A stretch of 64,000 nucleotides of DNA from Eledone cirrhosa (GCA_964016885.1 OZ024740.1:296676670-296740669), one strand, 5' to 3'; shown: positions 1 to 11,618, numbered from the stretch's first letter. Numbers and translations are program-made. The notes: a model not told the origin generated them from the letters alone.

Positions 1-1880
1 GCACTACAACTCGTCAAAGTTGCATGTATAGTACATAGAATAATATAGAAATGTCAGGGAAGTGAATAATGTATGAGTCATGATATACATGTATGCATGT
101 GTATGGAGGGGGAATATTAGGTGTAGTGTTGGTGAATCTCTGAAAGCATGGAGGTTTTAAAGGATGCAGTGTCTCGACAGCTAATAACTGATGCAGGTAG
201 TTTGTTCCATGCTTCAGCATCTCTGAATGTGAAAAAATGTTTCCGAAAGTCATGGGAGCTGTGCTGTTTTCTGACTTTGTGGGCATGCCCACGTGTGTTA
301 AACACAGGGAAATTAAAAAGGTACTCAGGGTTGTTGTTGGCAAGAGGGTTAATCATTTTGTTGGTGTTTACCAAGTCAGTTACCAGAGGACGGAGCTTTA
401 ATGTATCCATGCCCAGGGAAGCAAGGCATTCAGAGTATGGTAGATGCCTGATGGAGGGTATTCGCTTAGTTGTATGTCTCTGAACAGTTTCCATGTGGTC
501 AATGTTCTGAGCAAGATAGGGGTTCCAGACTGGTGATGCAAATTCTAAGTGTGGCCGCACCATAGCTATATACAGCGTTAAATAGATAGCTGGAGAGCAG
601 CTGACAAAGGTCTTGCTGAGTGATGCTAAGGCACCCTCGGCCTTCTTGACAATTTTAGAGACATGCTTCGTCCAGCAAAAATCGCTGCTGACAGTAATGC
701 CCAGGTCACGTTCACAAGAAGACTTCTTGATATTAGTGTTATGGAGCGAGTATGTAGACGTTGGGTTTTTATTCCCAAAATGCATGGTGGTGCACTTGTC
801 CACAGCTAGCTTGAGTTGCCAGTCTGTGATCCATTGTTGCATTGGATCCAAATCAGATTGCAGGAAAGATCTATAGTGTTTAGGATCTGTCCTTTCTATC
901 TCAAGGTACAGCTTGATGTTATCTGCATATTTCAGTACTGTGGCATTCTTTAAGTTGGCATCTATGTCATTAATATATGCCACAAACAAAAGGAGGCCAA
1001 GAACAGATCCCTGTGGTACACCAGATGACATCTCATATGGTGAGGAATGCTGTCCTAGAACCATGACTACCTCTCTTCGACTGAGAATGAAGGACTTCCA
1101 CCAGTTAAAAGTTGCAGAGAGTTTTGCCATAAGTCTTTTGTGTGGCACAGAATTGAAAGCTTTAGCAAAGTCAAGGTAAACAACATCCACCCATGAGCCG
1201 CCATCAGTGATCCGGGTGATGTCTTCAAGAAACTCGATAAGTTGATCACAGCAGCTGGAGTTAGGGATAAATCAAAATTGCGAGGGCCGGATAAGACTGT
1301 GAGAGTTCTAGAAGTTCCAAAGCGTTTCTCTGACACAGGATTCCATCAGTTTGGCAATGCAGCTAGTAAAACTGACTGGACGATAGTTCACAGGTGATGT
1401 GTGGTAACCCTTTTTGAACAGAGGAATGACACTGGCAGTTTTTGACTGTTCTGGAGTAGCACCGTTGTTCAGACAGAATTGGAAGAAGCATGATAGCTGG
1501 TTCAGAAGGATGTACCCACCACATTTGAGAAGCAGGTATGTAACACCATCAAAACCAGGAGAGGCATGGTTGTATTTGTTTTTAAGCTGACGTCACAGCA
1601 TTGCAGGTGTAAATTCCATAGTTGTAATAGAATCTGATGTCATAGGTGGTGGAGACGGTACACTCTGGTCTTCAATAGTGAAAATGCCTGCATAGCATTC
1701 AGCAATGAGCTCTGCGCATTCCTTGGGGTCATAAGTAACCTGGCTTATGTGGGGATTGCAAAGAGGACCAACTGGAGAGTGAGGCCTCTGTTTGAGTGAA
1801 CATACTTCCAGAACATCTTACTATCAGGACTGGTTGCTATGCGCTGGTGAAATTGAAGCATTGCCTTTTTTATCACCTGT
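1..1880 (-). mobile_element. CR1/Jockey-group LINE, 3' half, degenerate
   Basis: This is a non-LTR retrotransposon read on the minus strand. The open stretch 117-1190 (357 codons) starts at reverse transcriptase motif A (DVVYLDFAKAF). It continues through GVPQGSVLG and the catalytic box KYADNIKLY, and ends in the C-terminal region with HLEFASPVWNPYL. The catalytic box reads ADN where active enzymes have ADD, so this copy should be dead. Upstream of 1190 the fingers region of the RT can be followed to about 1870 in shifted frames, so the 5' part is broken. The last bases toward position 1 match the same family's 3' end at 4770-5170. The group assignment rests on the motif style and is tentative. 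The element lies 3' of the last P450 exon seen here. Confidence 0.75.
117..1190 (-). pseudogene. LINE reverse transcriptase fragment (D to N in catalytic box)
   Basis: This is an open reading frame of 357 codons with no stop, holding the palm and thumb of a LINE reverse transcriptase. Motif A is DFAKAFNSVPHKRL near the start, motif B is VPQGSVLGLLLF, and motif C is YADNIKLY near residue 88. The second catalytic Asp of motif C is replaced by Asn. The motif B region also has GLLLF where GPLLF is usual. The C-terminal part contains SPVWNPYLAQ and ends in DTASFKTSML, as is usual for CR1 or Jockey-like proteins. It lacks the fingers domain and the endonuclease, so it is a remnant and not a host gene. 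Confidence 0.7.
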
Positions 1881-2014
1881 TTGAGATGATTGGATGATTT
1901 ATTTTGCTTCTTCCTATTGATATCTGATACGTGGTTGCCTGACTACATACTTTAAATGTATATTTAAATTAAGGGTAATAACATCTTATCTGCAAAGTCA
2001 ATTGATACATGGAG

Positions 2015-2345
2015 ATCAAAACAGTGGAGGTGTGTGACTGAGTGGTAAGGGTGTTGGATTTATGATCATAATGCCATGGGTTCCATTCCTTGACTGGGTT
2101 GTGTGTTGTGTTCTTGAGCAAAACACTTCATTTCATGTTACTCCAGTATACTCAGCTGAAAATGAGTACCATCAATAGTTGAGAGTTTAACCCTGTGATG
2201 GACTGACATCCTGTAGTGAAATCTGTCACCACCTTGACCCCTAGGTGACATTTAACGGTCATTTTCTGGGTTATCTCCTTTCAGGCATCAAAAGGTCTGA
2301 AACTGGGTGACCTTGAAAGGCCAGCCCTTTTTTCTCAAGTCTTGA
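2015..2345 (+). mobile_element. tRNA-derived SINE, second family (diverged)
   Basis: The head at about 2025-2085 resembles a tRNA A box and B box (GAGTGGTAAGG, then GGGTTCCATTCC). It is followed by a body with TTGAGCAAAACACTTCATTTC and CTCCAGTATACTCAGCTG. From memory this body resembles a conserved core found in several molluscan SINEs. It differs from the main SINE of this window. No clear tail or target duplication was identified, so the ends are approximate. Confidence 0.5.
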
Positions 2346-3212
2346 GACAGAGGAAGCGACATAAATAAACAGCCTGCCATAGATCAGGCCAGTGGTAGTT
2401 CGGAGCGGTTCTTGATAGAGTCAACATGTAAACTATTGCTTTCTACAAACCCCTTGGGGTCTTATAGACTCTCTCTCTTTCATTCAATCTCTATCTCTTG
2501 GTCTCTGTCTTAACCAAGCCAGTGAAGTTCATGAAGTTTTCTAGGTAAATACAATTAATTCTACTTTTACAAACAAACAAATAACATCCATAATTCTTGT
2601 ATATGTTTCCTATAGCTCTGGTGAAAGCTATTTTCAATAAATTAATAATATAGCAGTTTGGTGTCATTGTAGTTCATTTATATATATTTATTATCTGCGT
2701 GATCAAGGAACTATCATATCAACATCATCTTATTGAACACTTACTCACTTACCTACACACATGCAACCTCTGGTCACACTGTATCACACAACAGTGACCA
2801 CACCACACAGAAGCTACAAGTGAGCACACACACAACAAACAAATCAACACCACAACACAATCAACTACCAACATGAACCATCAAATCCTTGCTATAGTTC
2901 TGTCAAGGGGGGATGTCTTGTACACTCAGTCACTTCACGCCACAAAACCAGGATAAGTACCGGCCTGACAAGCTTCTTGGCTTGAGACAGACTTTACACA
3001 TTAGATCAAAACATAGTGTAGATCAAAATATTGAAAACAAAGTTCATTTTGAAAGTGTTTCTCCCTTGCCCTCCTCTAGGGCAGTGGATTCTCCATCCTG
3101 TCAGCTGGGACCCAGAGGCGGAGGGTAAGTTAGTTGAAGGTTGAGGATATTCGTTCAGATTTCACATAATTACATATACTTCATGTGAAAATTGATAGCC
3201 TTTTCATGATTT
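2346..3212. other. Intergenic stretch, no gene seen
   Basis: No exon or recognisable transposon protein was found. The stretch is AT-rich, with an AC-rich patch at about 2740-2890. It lies 3' of the last P450 exon present, in an intron or between exons of the same gene. Confidence 0.4.
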
Positions 3213-3230
3213 CATATGAAAATTTATAAT

Positions 3231-3322
3231 TGTTTCTACTTTTGGCACAAGGCCAGCAATTATCCAGTGTATTACTGGTACTTTATTTTATCGACCCTGT
3301 AAGGATGAAAGGCAAAGTTAAC
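3231..3322 (-). mobile_element. 5'-truncated tRNA-derived SINE with 18-bp target duplication
   Basis: Only the tail half of the main SINE family is present (TTGTTTCTACTTTTGGCAC to AAAGTTAAC). It is flanked by an 18-bp direct repeat at 3213-3230 and 3323-3340, CATATGAAAATTTATAAT, which marks the insertion. The tRNA-like head is missing, so this copy was truncated when it inserted. Confidence 0.9.
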
Positions 3323-3405
3323 CATATGAAAATTTATAATATTATTAACTACATTTCTCAGATGTATAGATATTTAATAAATGTTGATATATTGAATAAA
3401 CTCAC

Positions 3406-3585
3406 CTCAAACATAAATGTGTCCACCTCTTCTCTTAGCCATGTCTTGTCTATTTCACCTTCATGCAATTTATCAAGGAGACCATCCAAGAAAGCCATTT
3501 TTTTCTTACCAACTGTCTCATCTTTTTTGTCATTTGATTTTTTCTTTAAGTTTTCTAGATATACAGCTGTGCGTTCTTCAATCAC
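3406..3585 (-). CDS. Cytochrome P450 (CYP4 clan), exon ending just before the I-helix
   Basis: This is a host gene exon of 180 bp (60 codons, phase 0 at both ends). It begins VIEERTAVYLEN after a TATAG acceptor and ends REEVDTFMFE before a GTGAGT donor. The ending is characteristic of CYP4-clan enzymes, where the next residues (GHDTT type) form the I-helix oxygen-activation motif. That motif would be in the next exon, which lies beyond the start of the window. The N-terminal side joins in frame to the exon at 16881-17007. CYP4 proteins are heme monooxygenases of the endoplasmic reticulum that hydroxylate fatty acids and related lipids. The central lysine-rich segment (KKKSNDKKDETVGKKK) is hydrophilic and variable in the family. 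Confidence 0.92.
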
Positions 3586-3805
3586 CTATAACAGTTAAAA
3601 GAAGTTGGATCAGTGATAAATCCCTAAGAGATAAAGAAAATAACGATAAGGGTATAGCCATGGGTTTAACAAAGTTCACTTTTCAAATACAAGTTCTGGG
3701 GTTAGATCCCATTGTATGTACTGTAGGCAAGTGTTGTTTTTTTTGTGAGCTCAGGTTCACAAATACCTATGATGGAAACTGAATGAAATCCCTATGTATG
3801 TATGT

Positions 3806-4075
3806 TAGAAATAATCGGGATGGATACCTGATCATGCGGTTAAACTACTGGGAGTGAAGGACCCATAACCTTTGTCAGGGCATTCTTCTAGGGGAAGTCA
3901 ACTCAGGAAACTGGGATAACTTCGACATAAAACCTACGGCTCAGTAGTTATCGATGATGTTGATCTTTTCTTCTTTTCGGATTATAGCTACTGACGCTCA
4001 GAGAGTGGGATTGGCCTCAGTGCACAGTACTTTCTCACTTTAAAAAATATCTTCATGCATGGGTTTTGCACAATA
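3806..4075 (+). repeat. Dispersed repeat X, plus copy
   Basis: This block contains GTTATCGATGATGTTGATC and TCAGAGAGTGGGATTGG. It recurs in reverse orientation at about 13490-13735 and, much diverged, at about 28030-28200. No protein is visible. It is a dispersed repeat of unknown class. Confidence 0.6.
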
Positions 4076-4139
4076 GCATTAATTGATAATTATTAATAAT
4101 GTTATATCTTGCAATGGCCATACTCGATAAGAAGGGGAC

Positions 4140-4535
4140 AGCCATCATGTATGTCATCATCATCATCATCATCACCGTTTTACGTCCGTTCTTCCACGCT
4201 AGCATGGGTTAGACGGATTGTCCTGTTGTGGGCAGTGTCTAGTCGGCTGACCATGCCTTGCTCATACAGGAACTGATTTGGCTTGATTTCTACAGCTGGA
4301 TGCCCTTCCTAACACCAACCTCATTTACAGTGAGTGCTGGGTGCTTTTTCGTGGCGCCTACACGTCCACTTTACAGTGTGGGCTGGGTGCTTTTTTGCCA
4401 TGGCACCTTCACGACCACCTTGCGGTGGGGGGTGTGGGGGCATATTGTCTATATGCTTCAGCTTGCACCCATGGGAGGTCGGGTACTCTGTATTACTGCG
4501 TGACGCCAGAAGTCACGGTCGTGTGTCGTATGTAT
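4140..4535 (+). repeat. Cephalopod dispersed repeat with (ATC)n head and internal ~50-bp periodicity
   Basis: It starts with (CATCAT)n, then CGTTTTACGTCCG and CACGCTAGCATGGGTTAGAC. It continues into loosely repeated units with GTGCTTTTT and CACCT.CACG. Related copies occur at 27650-27860, 30100-30420, 31565-31870, 42545-42965 and, in part, at 20430-20480, 23060-23110 and 48935-48980. It is non-coding. Confidence 0.7.
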
Positions 4536-4545
4536 GTATAATAAT

Positions 4546-4726
4546 TGTTTCTACTTTTGGCACAAGGCCAGCAATTGCCCAGTGTATTACTGGTACTTTA
4601 TTTTATCGACCCTGTAAGGATGAAAGCAAAGTTAACCTCGGCGGGATTTGAACTCAGAATGGCAAGGGCCGTAACTCTATGTGTCAAAGCATGGCATCCG
4701 ACCTTCTACCGATGCTGCCAATTCAC
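4546..4726 (-). mobile_element. tRNA-derived SINE, full length
   Basis: This is the main SINE family on the minus strand. The B box GTTCAAATCCC lies in the tRNA-like head near 4650 and the tail ends GTAGAAACAATT. A 10-bp direct repeat GTATAATAAT flanks it at 4536-4545 and 4727-4736. Confidence 0.9.
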
Positions 4727-4769
4727 GTATAATAATGATAATAATAATGAAATTATTGTGTACAGTGCT

Positions 4770-5175
4770 CAGGTGCACTATAACTCATCAAAGGTGCATG
4801 TATAGTACATAGAATAATGTACAAATGTCAGGAAAGTAAGCAGTGTATATGTCATGATATGCATGTGTGTGTGTATGGAGGTGGGATATCAAGTGTAGTG
4901 TTGGCAAATTTCATGAAGCATGGAGGTTTTAAAGGATGCAGTGTCTCGGCAGCTAACAACTGATGCAGGTAGTTTGTTCCATGCTTCAGCAACTGTGAGA
5001 GTGAAAAAATGTTTCCGAAAGTCATGGGAACTGTGCTGTTTTCTGACTTTGTAGGCATGCCCACGTGTGTTAGACACATGGAAATCAAAAAGGTGCTCAG
5101 GGTTGTTGTTGGCAAGATGGTTAATAATTTTGTGGGTGTTTACCAAGTCAGTTGCCAGACGTCAGAGCTTCAATG
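4770..5175 (-). mobile_element. CR1/Jockey-group LINE, 3' end fragment
   Basis: The last part of the same LINE family as at 1-1880 appears here. The open stretch 4889-5146 contains KVRKQHSSHDFRKHFF and ends DTASFKTSML. It is 5'-truncated just after the RT thumb region and is unrelated to any host exon. Confidence 0.8.
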
Positions 5176-5500
5176 TATCCTCTTGATATCTACATTGACT
5201 TCATGGTTGACAGCTGTACTAGTGTAGCACTGTATGTGATGCCTTATGCTACTTTTATGGTCCCACCCTGGACCATAAACATGGCATGGGATGTGGTGAC
5301 ATTTATGCATGTGCTACTGTAATTTTCCCTGAGCACTATGTGTGTGTGTACTTGTATATGTATGCATGTTTACATGGATAAGATTGATTGAGTTTACATG
5401 TGTGTGTGTGTGTGTGCGTCTGCATATATGCACATGCACAATCATAAGCCTACACACATACCTAATATATCAGCTTCTGTTACTCTTTACATGTCTCTGG
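5176..5500. other. Non-coding, partly (TG)n
   Basis: No gene was seen. Short TG-rich runs lie at about 5338-5420. The open reading frames here follow the repeat composition. Confidence 0.4.
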
Positions 5501-5504
5501 ATGG

Positions 5505-5712
5505 ATTTTATAGGCAAAAACCTACCGGCAGGAGAACCAGGAGTAAACACCAAGCAAGTTGGTAGGATAACATCCATGAGCTTGGCTGCTCCCACTTGGG
5601 GATCCAGCTGGATTAGTTGGAGATGGTTGCTTCTGACAGGATCTGCTGGAAGGAGTGTTTGAGGGCTCTGCCCCCATGACCCTCTAAGGAATAAATATGG
5701 GTGAAGAAGAAG
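5505..5712 (+). mobile_element. RTE-like LINE, 3' terminal fragment
   Basis: Translation gives the end of a LINE C-terminal region in broken frames, and the DNA matches the end of the element at 61650-63540 (GGATCCAGC, TTTGAGG.CTCTGCCC, CCTCT.AGGAA). The element is followed by GAA- and CAG-rich sequence. Confidence 0.7.
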
Positions 5713-5715
5713 AGG

Positions 5716-5747
<32 letters not shown>

Positions 5748-5752
5748 CAACA
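5713..5752. repeat. (CAG)n microsatellite
   Basis: About eight CAG units follow a GAA-rich tail of the LINE fragment. The glutamine runs predicted across it are composition artefacts. Confidence 0.9.
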
Positions 5753-5845
5753 ACATACATGCATGCATGCATGCATGATGGCTGCCCCTCTTTATCGAGT
5801 ATGGCCATTGCACAAAAAAAACAACATAATAACGACAATAATAAT

Positions 5846-6031
5846 TGTTTCTACTTTTGGCACAAGGCAGGCAATTACCCAGTACATTACTGGTACTTTA
5901 TTTTATCGACCCCATAAGGATGAAAGGCAAAGTTAACCTCGGCGGGATTTGAACTCCGATCGTAAAGGGACGTAACTCTTTGCGTCAAGCATGGCGTCCG
6001 ACCCTCTACTGATACTGCCAATCCACCGCCC
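5846..6031 (-). mobile_element. tRNA-derived SINE, full length, 19-bp target duplication
   Basis: This is a complete copy of about 186 bp on the minus strand. It is flanked by TAATAACGACAATAATAAT at 5827-5845 and 6032-6050. The tRNA-like head (GGATTGGCAGTATC) is at the high-coordinate end. Confidence 0.93.
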
Positions 6032-6219
6032 TAATAACGACAATAATAATAATAACAATAATAATAATACACACACACACACTCACACAAACATACATAT
6101 CTATACACACACGATAACAATTAACAGTGCTGCGATCGAATGTGGTTTTTTAGCCTAACCAATGATCTAAAATGTCTTACACAGAGTTGGCAACCAAAAC
6201 ATTCACTGGGAATAGCCGG

Positions 6220-7149
6220 CTATGGTTGGAGTTCATGTACGTTTGCATGTCGTTTGAGCCCTCCTGCTGATTTACATTCTCTACCACATGCTTGGCAAGC
6301 ATGATGAGTAGCATCTCCAACAGCAGCCTGGTAGTCAACCACTGGTCTCATTTTATGACTGCAAAGACGACTTTCGAGTCCAGCTTTGCTGAGGCAGAGT
6401 CTCGCACAGACGCTGCATGTCAGCGCCATAGGAGGACCTTCACTGTCTGGAAATGCAACAGTAATGCCCTTCCTCACATCCCGCTTTACTTTCTCGTATG
6501 CGATTCGAGATGCCTCAAAGGTAACTTTCCCCTCATATACAGTCTTTCTCCATTTATTACGATCAGTAACAACATTTTCCCATGTATCAGCAGAGATGTG
6601 AACATCTTTCAAAGAGGCTTTCTGCGAATCCTTATACCTCTTTTTTGGTTTATGTGGAGGTCGTTTTCCTTTAACTAACTCTCCATAAAAGAGTTGTTCT
6701 GGTATTCTAGAATCCTTCATCCTGGGAAGGTGACCACTCCAACGGAGTCTTTGCTTAAGCACAAGAGCTTCTATACTGTCACACAGACAGCTTTCCAAAA
6801 TCTCAACATTACTTATGTGGTCCCTCCAGTGAACGCCATGGATCCGTCTGAGACACATCTGATGGAAACGCTCCAATTGTTTAAGATGGTGTCGATATGT
6901 TACCCAGGTCTCGCAGGCATAAAGAAGACAAGAGAGCACATATGCCTTGTACACCTTTACCTTTGTCTTCTTGCACATGTCTCGCCGACCACAGAGTCGC
7001 CTTTCTAGCTTTCCAAAAGCATCAATTGCTTTCCTAACCCTGAGTGGAATTTCATTATCAAGGTTGCTGTATCGATTGGCAGTGCTTCCCAGGTAGACAA
7101 ACTGATCAACCACTCCATGTCGTTTACCATACACAGATATTTGGCTCAC
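6220..7149 (-). pseudogene. LINE C-terminal domain with two C2H2-like fingers
   Basis: This is a 309-codon open stretch. The first part contains the thumb-linked region (FVYLGSTANRYSN, LLYACETWVTYR, RLRWSGHLPRMKDS). The end carries two finger-like motifs: CSVCARLCLSKAGLESRLCS and CQACGRECKSAGGLKRHANV. These probably bind nucleic acid during insertion. The first finger lacks a clear second histidine pair, so only the second looks complete. It continues the RT at 7368-8168 after a short broken stretch. Confidence 0.8.
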
Positions 7150-7179
7150 TGTACTGCTTACCCGGGGCAGGTTGCTACA

Positions 7180-8168
7180 TGACGACGGTTTTCTTGAGAC
7201 TGACAGTCAATCCTAGGGTAGTGCAAGCATCAGAAAATGTGCTGCATAGCACTCTCTGTGTGCGCTACAAGATCACAATCATCTGCATGCAAGAGGTCTT
7301 TTATGATTGATGTAAATACTTTTGTTTTTGCAGCAAAGCGCCTGATGTAAAATATGCTGCCTCAGGTTCAATATTGGATGTAAACAACATGCTCGCAATT
7401 CCCGGAGGCAATATAGAAAACCATTGCAAAGTATATGGCAAACAGGGTCGGTGCTGGAATATCCCCCTGTTTCAATCCATTCTTTACTGAGATAGTCTCC
7501 GACATGTTACCTCTGACGTTAACCAAAGTCTTCATCTCTTCATGGAAAGACCTAACCAAAGCAAGGAATTTATCAGGGCAACCAAGTTTCTGAGGAACAT
7601 TCCATAATGCATTTCTGTTAACAGTATCGAAAGCTTTTGTCAGATCGACAAAAACCCGATACAGATCCAAACCTTCTTCCATGCACTTCTCCTGGAGCTG
7701 TCTAGCTGAGAAGATCATATTAGTAGTGCCGTGTCCAGCACGAAAACCAGATTGACTTTCAGGAAGAACACAATCTGCAATGTGTGTCAGCAGACGGTTC
7801 AGAAGCACCCTACATACATTTTGTTCTATGACAGAAAGCAATGATATAGTTCTGTAGTTTCCACAATCATTCTTGTTACCATTTCCCATGTACAAGACCA
7901 CCATTACTGCATCCCTCCAGTCCTCAGGTACGGATTCACTAGCCCATATCTTGCCAAACAAAGAGTGAAGATGTTGCAGGAGTCTCTCACCACCATATTG
8001 TAGGAGCTCAGCATGTATGCTATCCATACCTGGAGACCTTCCACTGTTCAGCTTCGATATAGCTACTGCAATCTCCACAATCGTCGGTAGTTCTGCGAGA
8101 GCTACTTTCACAGGTTTTTCTGGAATGAGATTGAGGAAATCTTCGTTGACGACAGACGGCTGATTCAA
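7180..8168 (-). pseudogene. LINE reverse transcriptase domain
   Basis: The 266-codon stretch 7368-8168 holds the fingers and palm of the RT: GRSPGMDSIHAELL, NYRTISLLSV, motif A YRVFVDLTKAFDTVNR and motif B-like NGLKQGDIPAPTLF. The catalytic box lies downstream in another frame near 7280 (LHADDCDLVAH), so a frameshift or stop separates motifs B and C. It belongs to the element spanning 6150-9560. Confidence 0.8.
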
Positions 8169-8254
8169 GAGTTCATCAAAGTGCTCTCGCCACCTTCATA
8201 GAATTCCTTGTGAGTCACGAAGAAGTTCCTTGTGATCCTTGCTGCAAAGCAGTG

Positions 8255-9204
8255 TCACCAGAGAAGAAGACGGTCCATAAACTTCACGCAAGAGACTGTA
8301 CAACAGCTTTGTGTTATTGGAATCTGATGCAGCTTGTATCTCATCTGAGAAAGACTCCGCACAACACGTGATTTCACATCTTTGAGTTCCTTATGCAACA
8401 TATTCTTCTCCTGTGGTTTTGCTGTCAAGTAATGTGACACAGCATGCCTCTTATCAGCCAACAAGTCGTCTATGTGTTCATCATTCTCATTAAACCAGTC
8501 TTGGTGTTTTCTCTGTGCCAATCCCAGAACACGCCTGCCTACATCATAAACCGACTTTTTAAGGGTCGGCCTATCCTCACCAAGATCTGCAACATGCATC
8601 TCTTCTCGCAATGTCCTCTTCACATTTTTATCTCTAAGACGAGCAGCATTCAATCTTCTGGGCATGGTTACACTAGGAGCCCGAATTTTACGTTTAGTGA
8701 TTAGTTTCACTTTTGCATGTACCAGGCGGTGGTCCATCTAGCACGAACACACTGCACATACCATCCGTCATGCATCCTGACAAGGAGGTAGTCCAAAAGA
8801 TGCCATTCCTTAGATACAGGATGCATCCATGTGGTCTTAAATTTGTTCTTTTGCTGGAACATGGTGTTGGTAACACACAGATCCAGCTCCTCACACATAT
8901 GTAGCAGGAGCATACCATTGTTGTTACACTTTCCCACCCCATGCCTTCCGATTACATTCTATGTGTTAAAATCCCTACCCACTCTAGCATTAAAGTCACC
9001 AAGCATGATGACCTTGTCTGCCTGAGTGATATTTCTTAAAACACCTTTCATGGCATGGTAAAAAGACACTTTTTCTTCATCGACAGAATTCATAGTTGGA
9101 GCATACACACTCACCAGGGTCGCATATCTTCCTTTGTCCAGGGGAATTCTAATGGACATAAGACACTCACTAATCCCCACTGGGAATTCTTCTAATTTAT
9201 CCAC
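8255..9204 (-). pseudogene. LINE apurinic-type endonuclease and linker
   Basis: Broken frames cover an exonuclease/endonuclease/phosphatase-like domain. VSVYAPTMNS and VIMLGDFNARVG are seen in 8959-9204. A further segment with EWHLLDYLLVRMHDG and DHRLVHAKVKL lies between 8690 and 8940. The linker 8255-8737 is rich in charged residues. Stops and shifts between these pieces show the copy is inactive. It is the 5' part of the element at 6150-9560. Confidence 0.75.
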
Positions 9205-9685
9205 AAGAACAGTCTTAACAGTAAATGCTACCCTAGCCTCTCTTCTGGTTCCTTCATCTCATTCTTTCCATTTTCTAGGGTGGGTAAAATTCCCGAGATC
9301 CATGGACGAGTTCTCTCCAGCGTTCTCTGTCCATAAGAATGTATATTCTCCACAAAATTCTGTAAGATGATCATCTCCAGCTAACCTCGTCTCAGATAAA
9401 GCCACGATATAAAGATCGTAAAGTCAGGACGTTCCAAGGAATCCCTGTCAAGCAGCGTCCGTACGTTTCAGCAGCCAATATTAAATGATTGTTTGGCTCT
9501 ATTACAGTGGCACGATGACGAACGGGCCCAGGCTGTGATACCCTGGGGCCCCTGCCTTTATTGCCAATTATCTCTTTTGTTCCAGAACCTTATTGCCAAT
9601 TATCTCTTTTATGTTTTGGAACATCATTGAATTGGAGTAAAAAAAAAAGGTATAATAATAATAATAATATTAATGATAATAATAA

Positions 9686-10438
9686 ATGTGGAAGCTGTTG
9701 ACAAGCATTATGTCTGAGGAAATCTACCATCATCTCCACACAAACAACTTGTTACCGGACGAACAGAAAGGATGTCGAAAGAAGTCACGTGGTACAAAGG
9801 ACCAGTTACTTATTGATAAGATGGTAATGAGGAATTGCAAGAGGAGACACACTGGTCTTGCCATGGGATGGATAGACTACAAAAAGGCATTTGACATGGT
9901 GCCTCATTCTTGGATCACCAAAAGCCTGGAGATCTTCAAGGTGGCAGATTAGATCAGACAGTTGTTGAGCAAAAGTATGAAGTCCTGGGAAACAGAGTTA
10001 ACATCAACTGGAGAATCCTTGGGAAGCGTGAAAATCAAGACAGGTATCTTCCAGGGAGATAGTCTGTCCCCTCTGTTGTTTGTCCTTGCCCTGATGCTCC
10101 TTCCCAGTGTACTGCGAAAAGTGAGAGCAGGATACAGGTTGGGAAAGGGAGGGCTTACCATCAATCACCTCCTCTTCATGGACGATCTTAAGCTCTTCGG
10201 GAAGAGTGAGAAGGAGTTGGATGTGCTTGTTGACACTGTCCCTATTTTCAGCAATGATATATGTATGCAATTTGGTATTAGTAAGTGTGGAGTCCTTGTG
10301 ATGAAGAGGGGTAAATTGAGCAGAAGTAACGGAATCCAGGTACCAACAGGTGATATGATAAAGGAAATTGACCTTGAAGAAGGATACAAGTATTTGGGTG
10401 TTCTGGAGGCTGATGACATCAAGAACAAAAAAAAATGA
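9686..10438 (+). pseudogene. RT palm region of the R2-type LINE copy 1
   Basis: Two open stretches, 9686-9952 and 9962-10438, hold RT motifs 0 to C. They are separated by one stop codon (VAD then TAG). The catalytic FMDD box near 10180 is intact. The reading frame is lost in an A-run at about 10428-10436, where the next frame takes over. Confidence 0.8.
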
Positions 10439-11618
10439 AGGAATTGATAAGAACTGAATACATTCGGAGAGTAAGGAGCGTATTAAAGTCACATCTGAAC
10501 AGTAGGAATGCCATAAGTGCAGTACATTCCCGAGCTGTGTCTATTATTAGGTACAGTGCGGGAATTCTGAGATGGAATGTTGCTGAACAAAAAGAAATGG
10601 ATAGGAAGACTAGGAAGCTATTGACTATCTACAACATGTTCCACAAGAGGAGTGATGTCGATAGACTCTACTTAAGGAGATCTGAAGGTGGAAGAGGTCT
10701 TATCAGCATAGAGGACTATGTTCAGATGGAGAAAAACAACCTACATAAATACGTGACTGATAGTAAGGAGCCAATGCTCAGAACTGTACTGAAGGAGGGG
10801 ACAATAGAACAGGGGATGTCCAAGGAGGAAATAACATCAAGGAGAAAGAGCAGCCTTCAGGAAAAATCCCTTCCTAGTACCTTCTTTGAGAAAACGGAAT
10901 TCAGAGATCCACAGACATGGAACTGGTTGAAAAGAGGAGACCTTAAAAAGGCTACAGAAGGAATGTTAATGGCTGCGCAGGAGCAGGCCCTCAAAACAAA
11001 GTGGTTGAAACACCATATTTACAAGGAGGAGGCTAGCCCACTGTGCAGGATCTGTGGAGAGAGAGAGAGGTGACTGTGGCTCACATTGTATCAGAATGTA
11101 AACACCTAGCCCAGACTCACTATAAGGGCTAGAGACATGATGTGATGGGCAGGGTGATCCACTGGCACCTATGCAAAGTAAACAATTTACCACATTCTGA
11201 GAAGTGGTATGAGCATAAGCCAGAGTCGGTGATAGAAAACGATCAGGTGAAGGCGCTGTGGGATTTTAGGATACAGACGGACAAGAAACTGGAACACAAT
11301 AGACCTGACCTGGTGGTTGTGGACAAAGAAAAAAGATCTTGCCTGATTGTGGATGTGGCCTGCCCATTCGACACGAGAGTGCAGGAGAAGGAGAGGGAGA
11401 AAATTAACCGATACCAGGACTTAAAGTGGGAGGTAAAAAGGATTTGGAACTGCCATGAAGTCAAAGTGGTCCCGATTGTCATAGGTGAACTAGGTACTAT
11501 CTCAAAAAGTTTCCAGGGATGGTTAAAGAAAATTGGCCCCTTCACGCTTTTTGGAACGCTTCAAAAGGCATGCTTGCTGGGAACAGCAAGAACCCTCCGA
11601 TACGTCCTGAATATCTGA
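10435..11618 (+). pseudogene. Thumb, Cys-His knuckle and restriction-like endonuclease of R2-type LINE copy 1
   Basis: The stretch 10435-11073 carries the thumb (RYSAGILRWNVAEQKEMDRK, YNMFHKRSDVDRLYLRRSE). It ends at CRICGERER, where a shift cuts the CCHC knuckle in two. The stretch 11142-11618 carries the nuclease, with RPDLVVVD followed by LIVDVACP, a PD...D pattern expected of the nuclease core. It ends TARTLRYVLNI. Confidence 0.8.

Larger units (their letters stand above)
6150..9560 (-). mobile_element. RTE-like LINE, nearly full length, with C-terminal zinc fingers
   Basis: This retrotransposon runs on the minus strand and can be followed from the apurinic-type endonuclease (8700-9560) through the reverse transcriptase (7180-8170) to a long C-terminal region ending at 6220. 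The 3' end runs into AAT and AC repeats at about 6035-6170, fitting a microsatellite-type LINE tail. Several stops and shifts (near 7150-7370, 8170-8255 and 8940) break the polyprotein. The order endonuclease, RT, C-terminal fingers fits an RTE-type or related non-LTR element. It sits in the intron between the exons at 3406-3585 and 16881-17007, in the same direction as the P450 gene. Confidence 0.85.
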
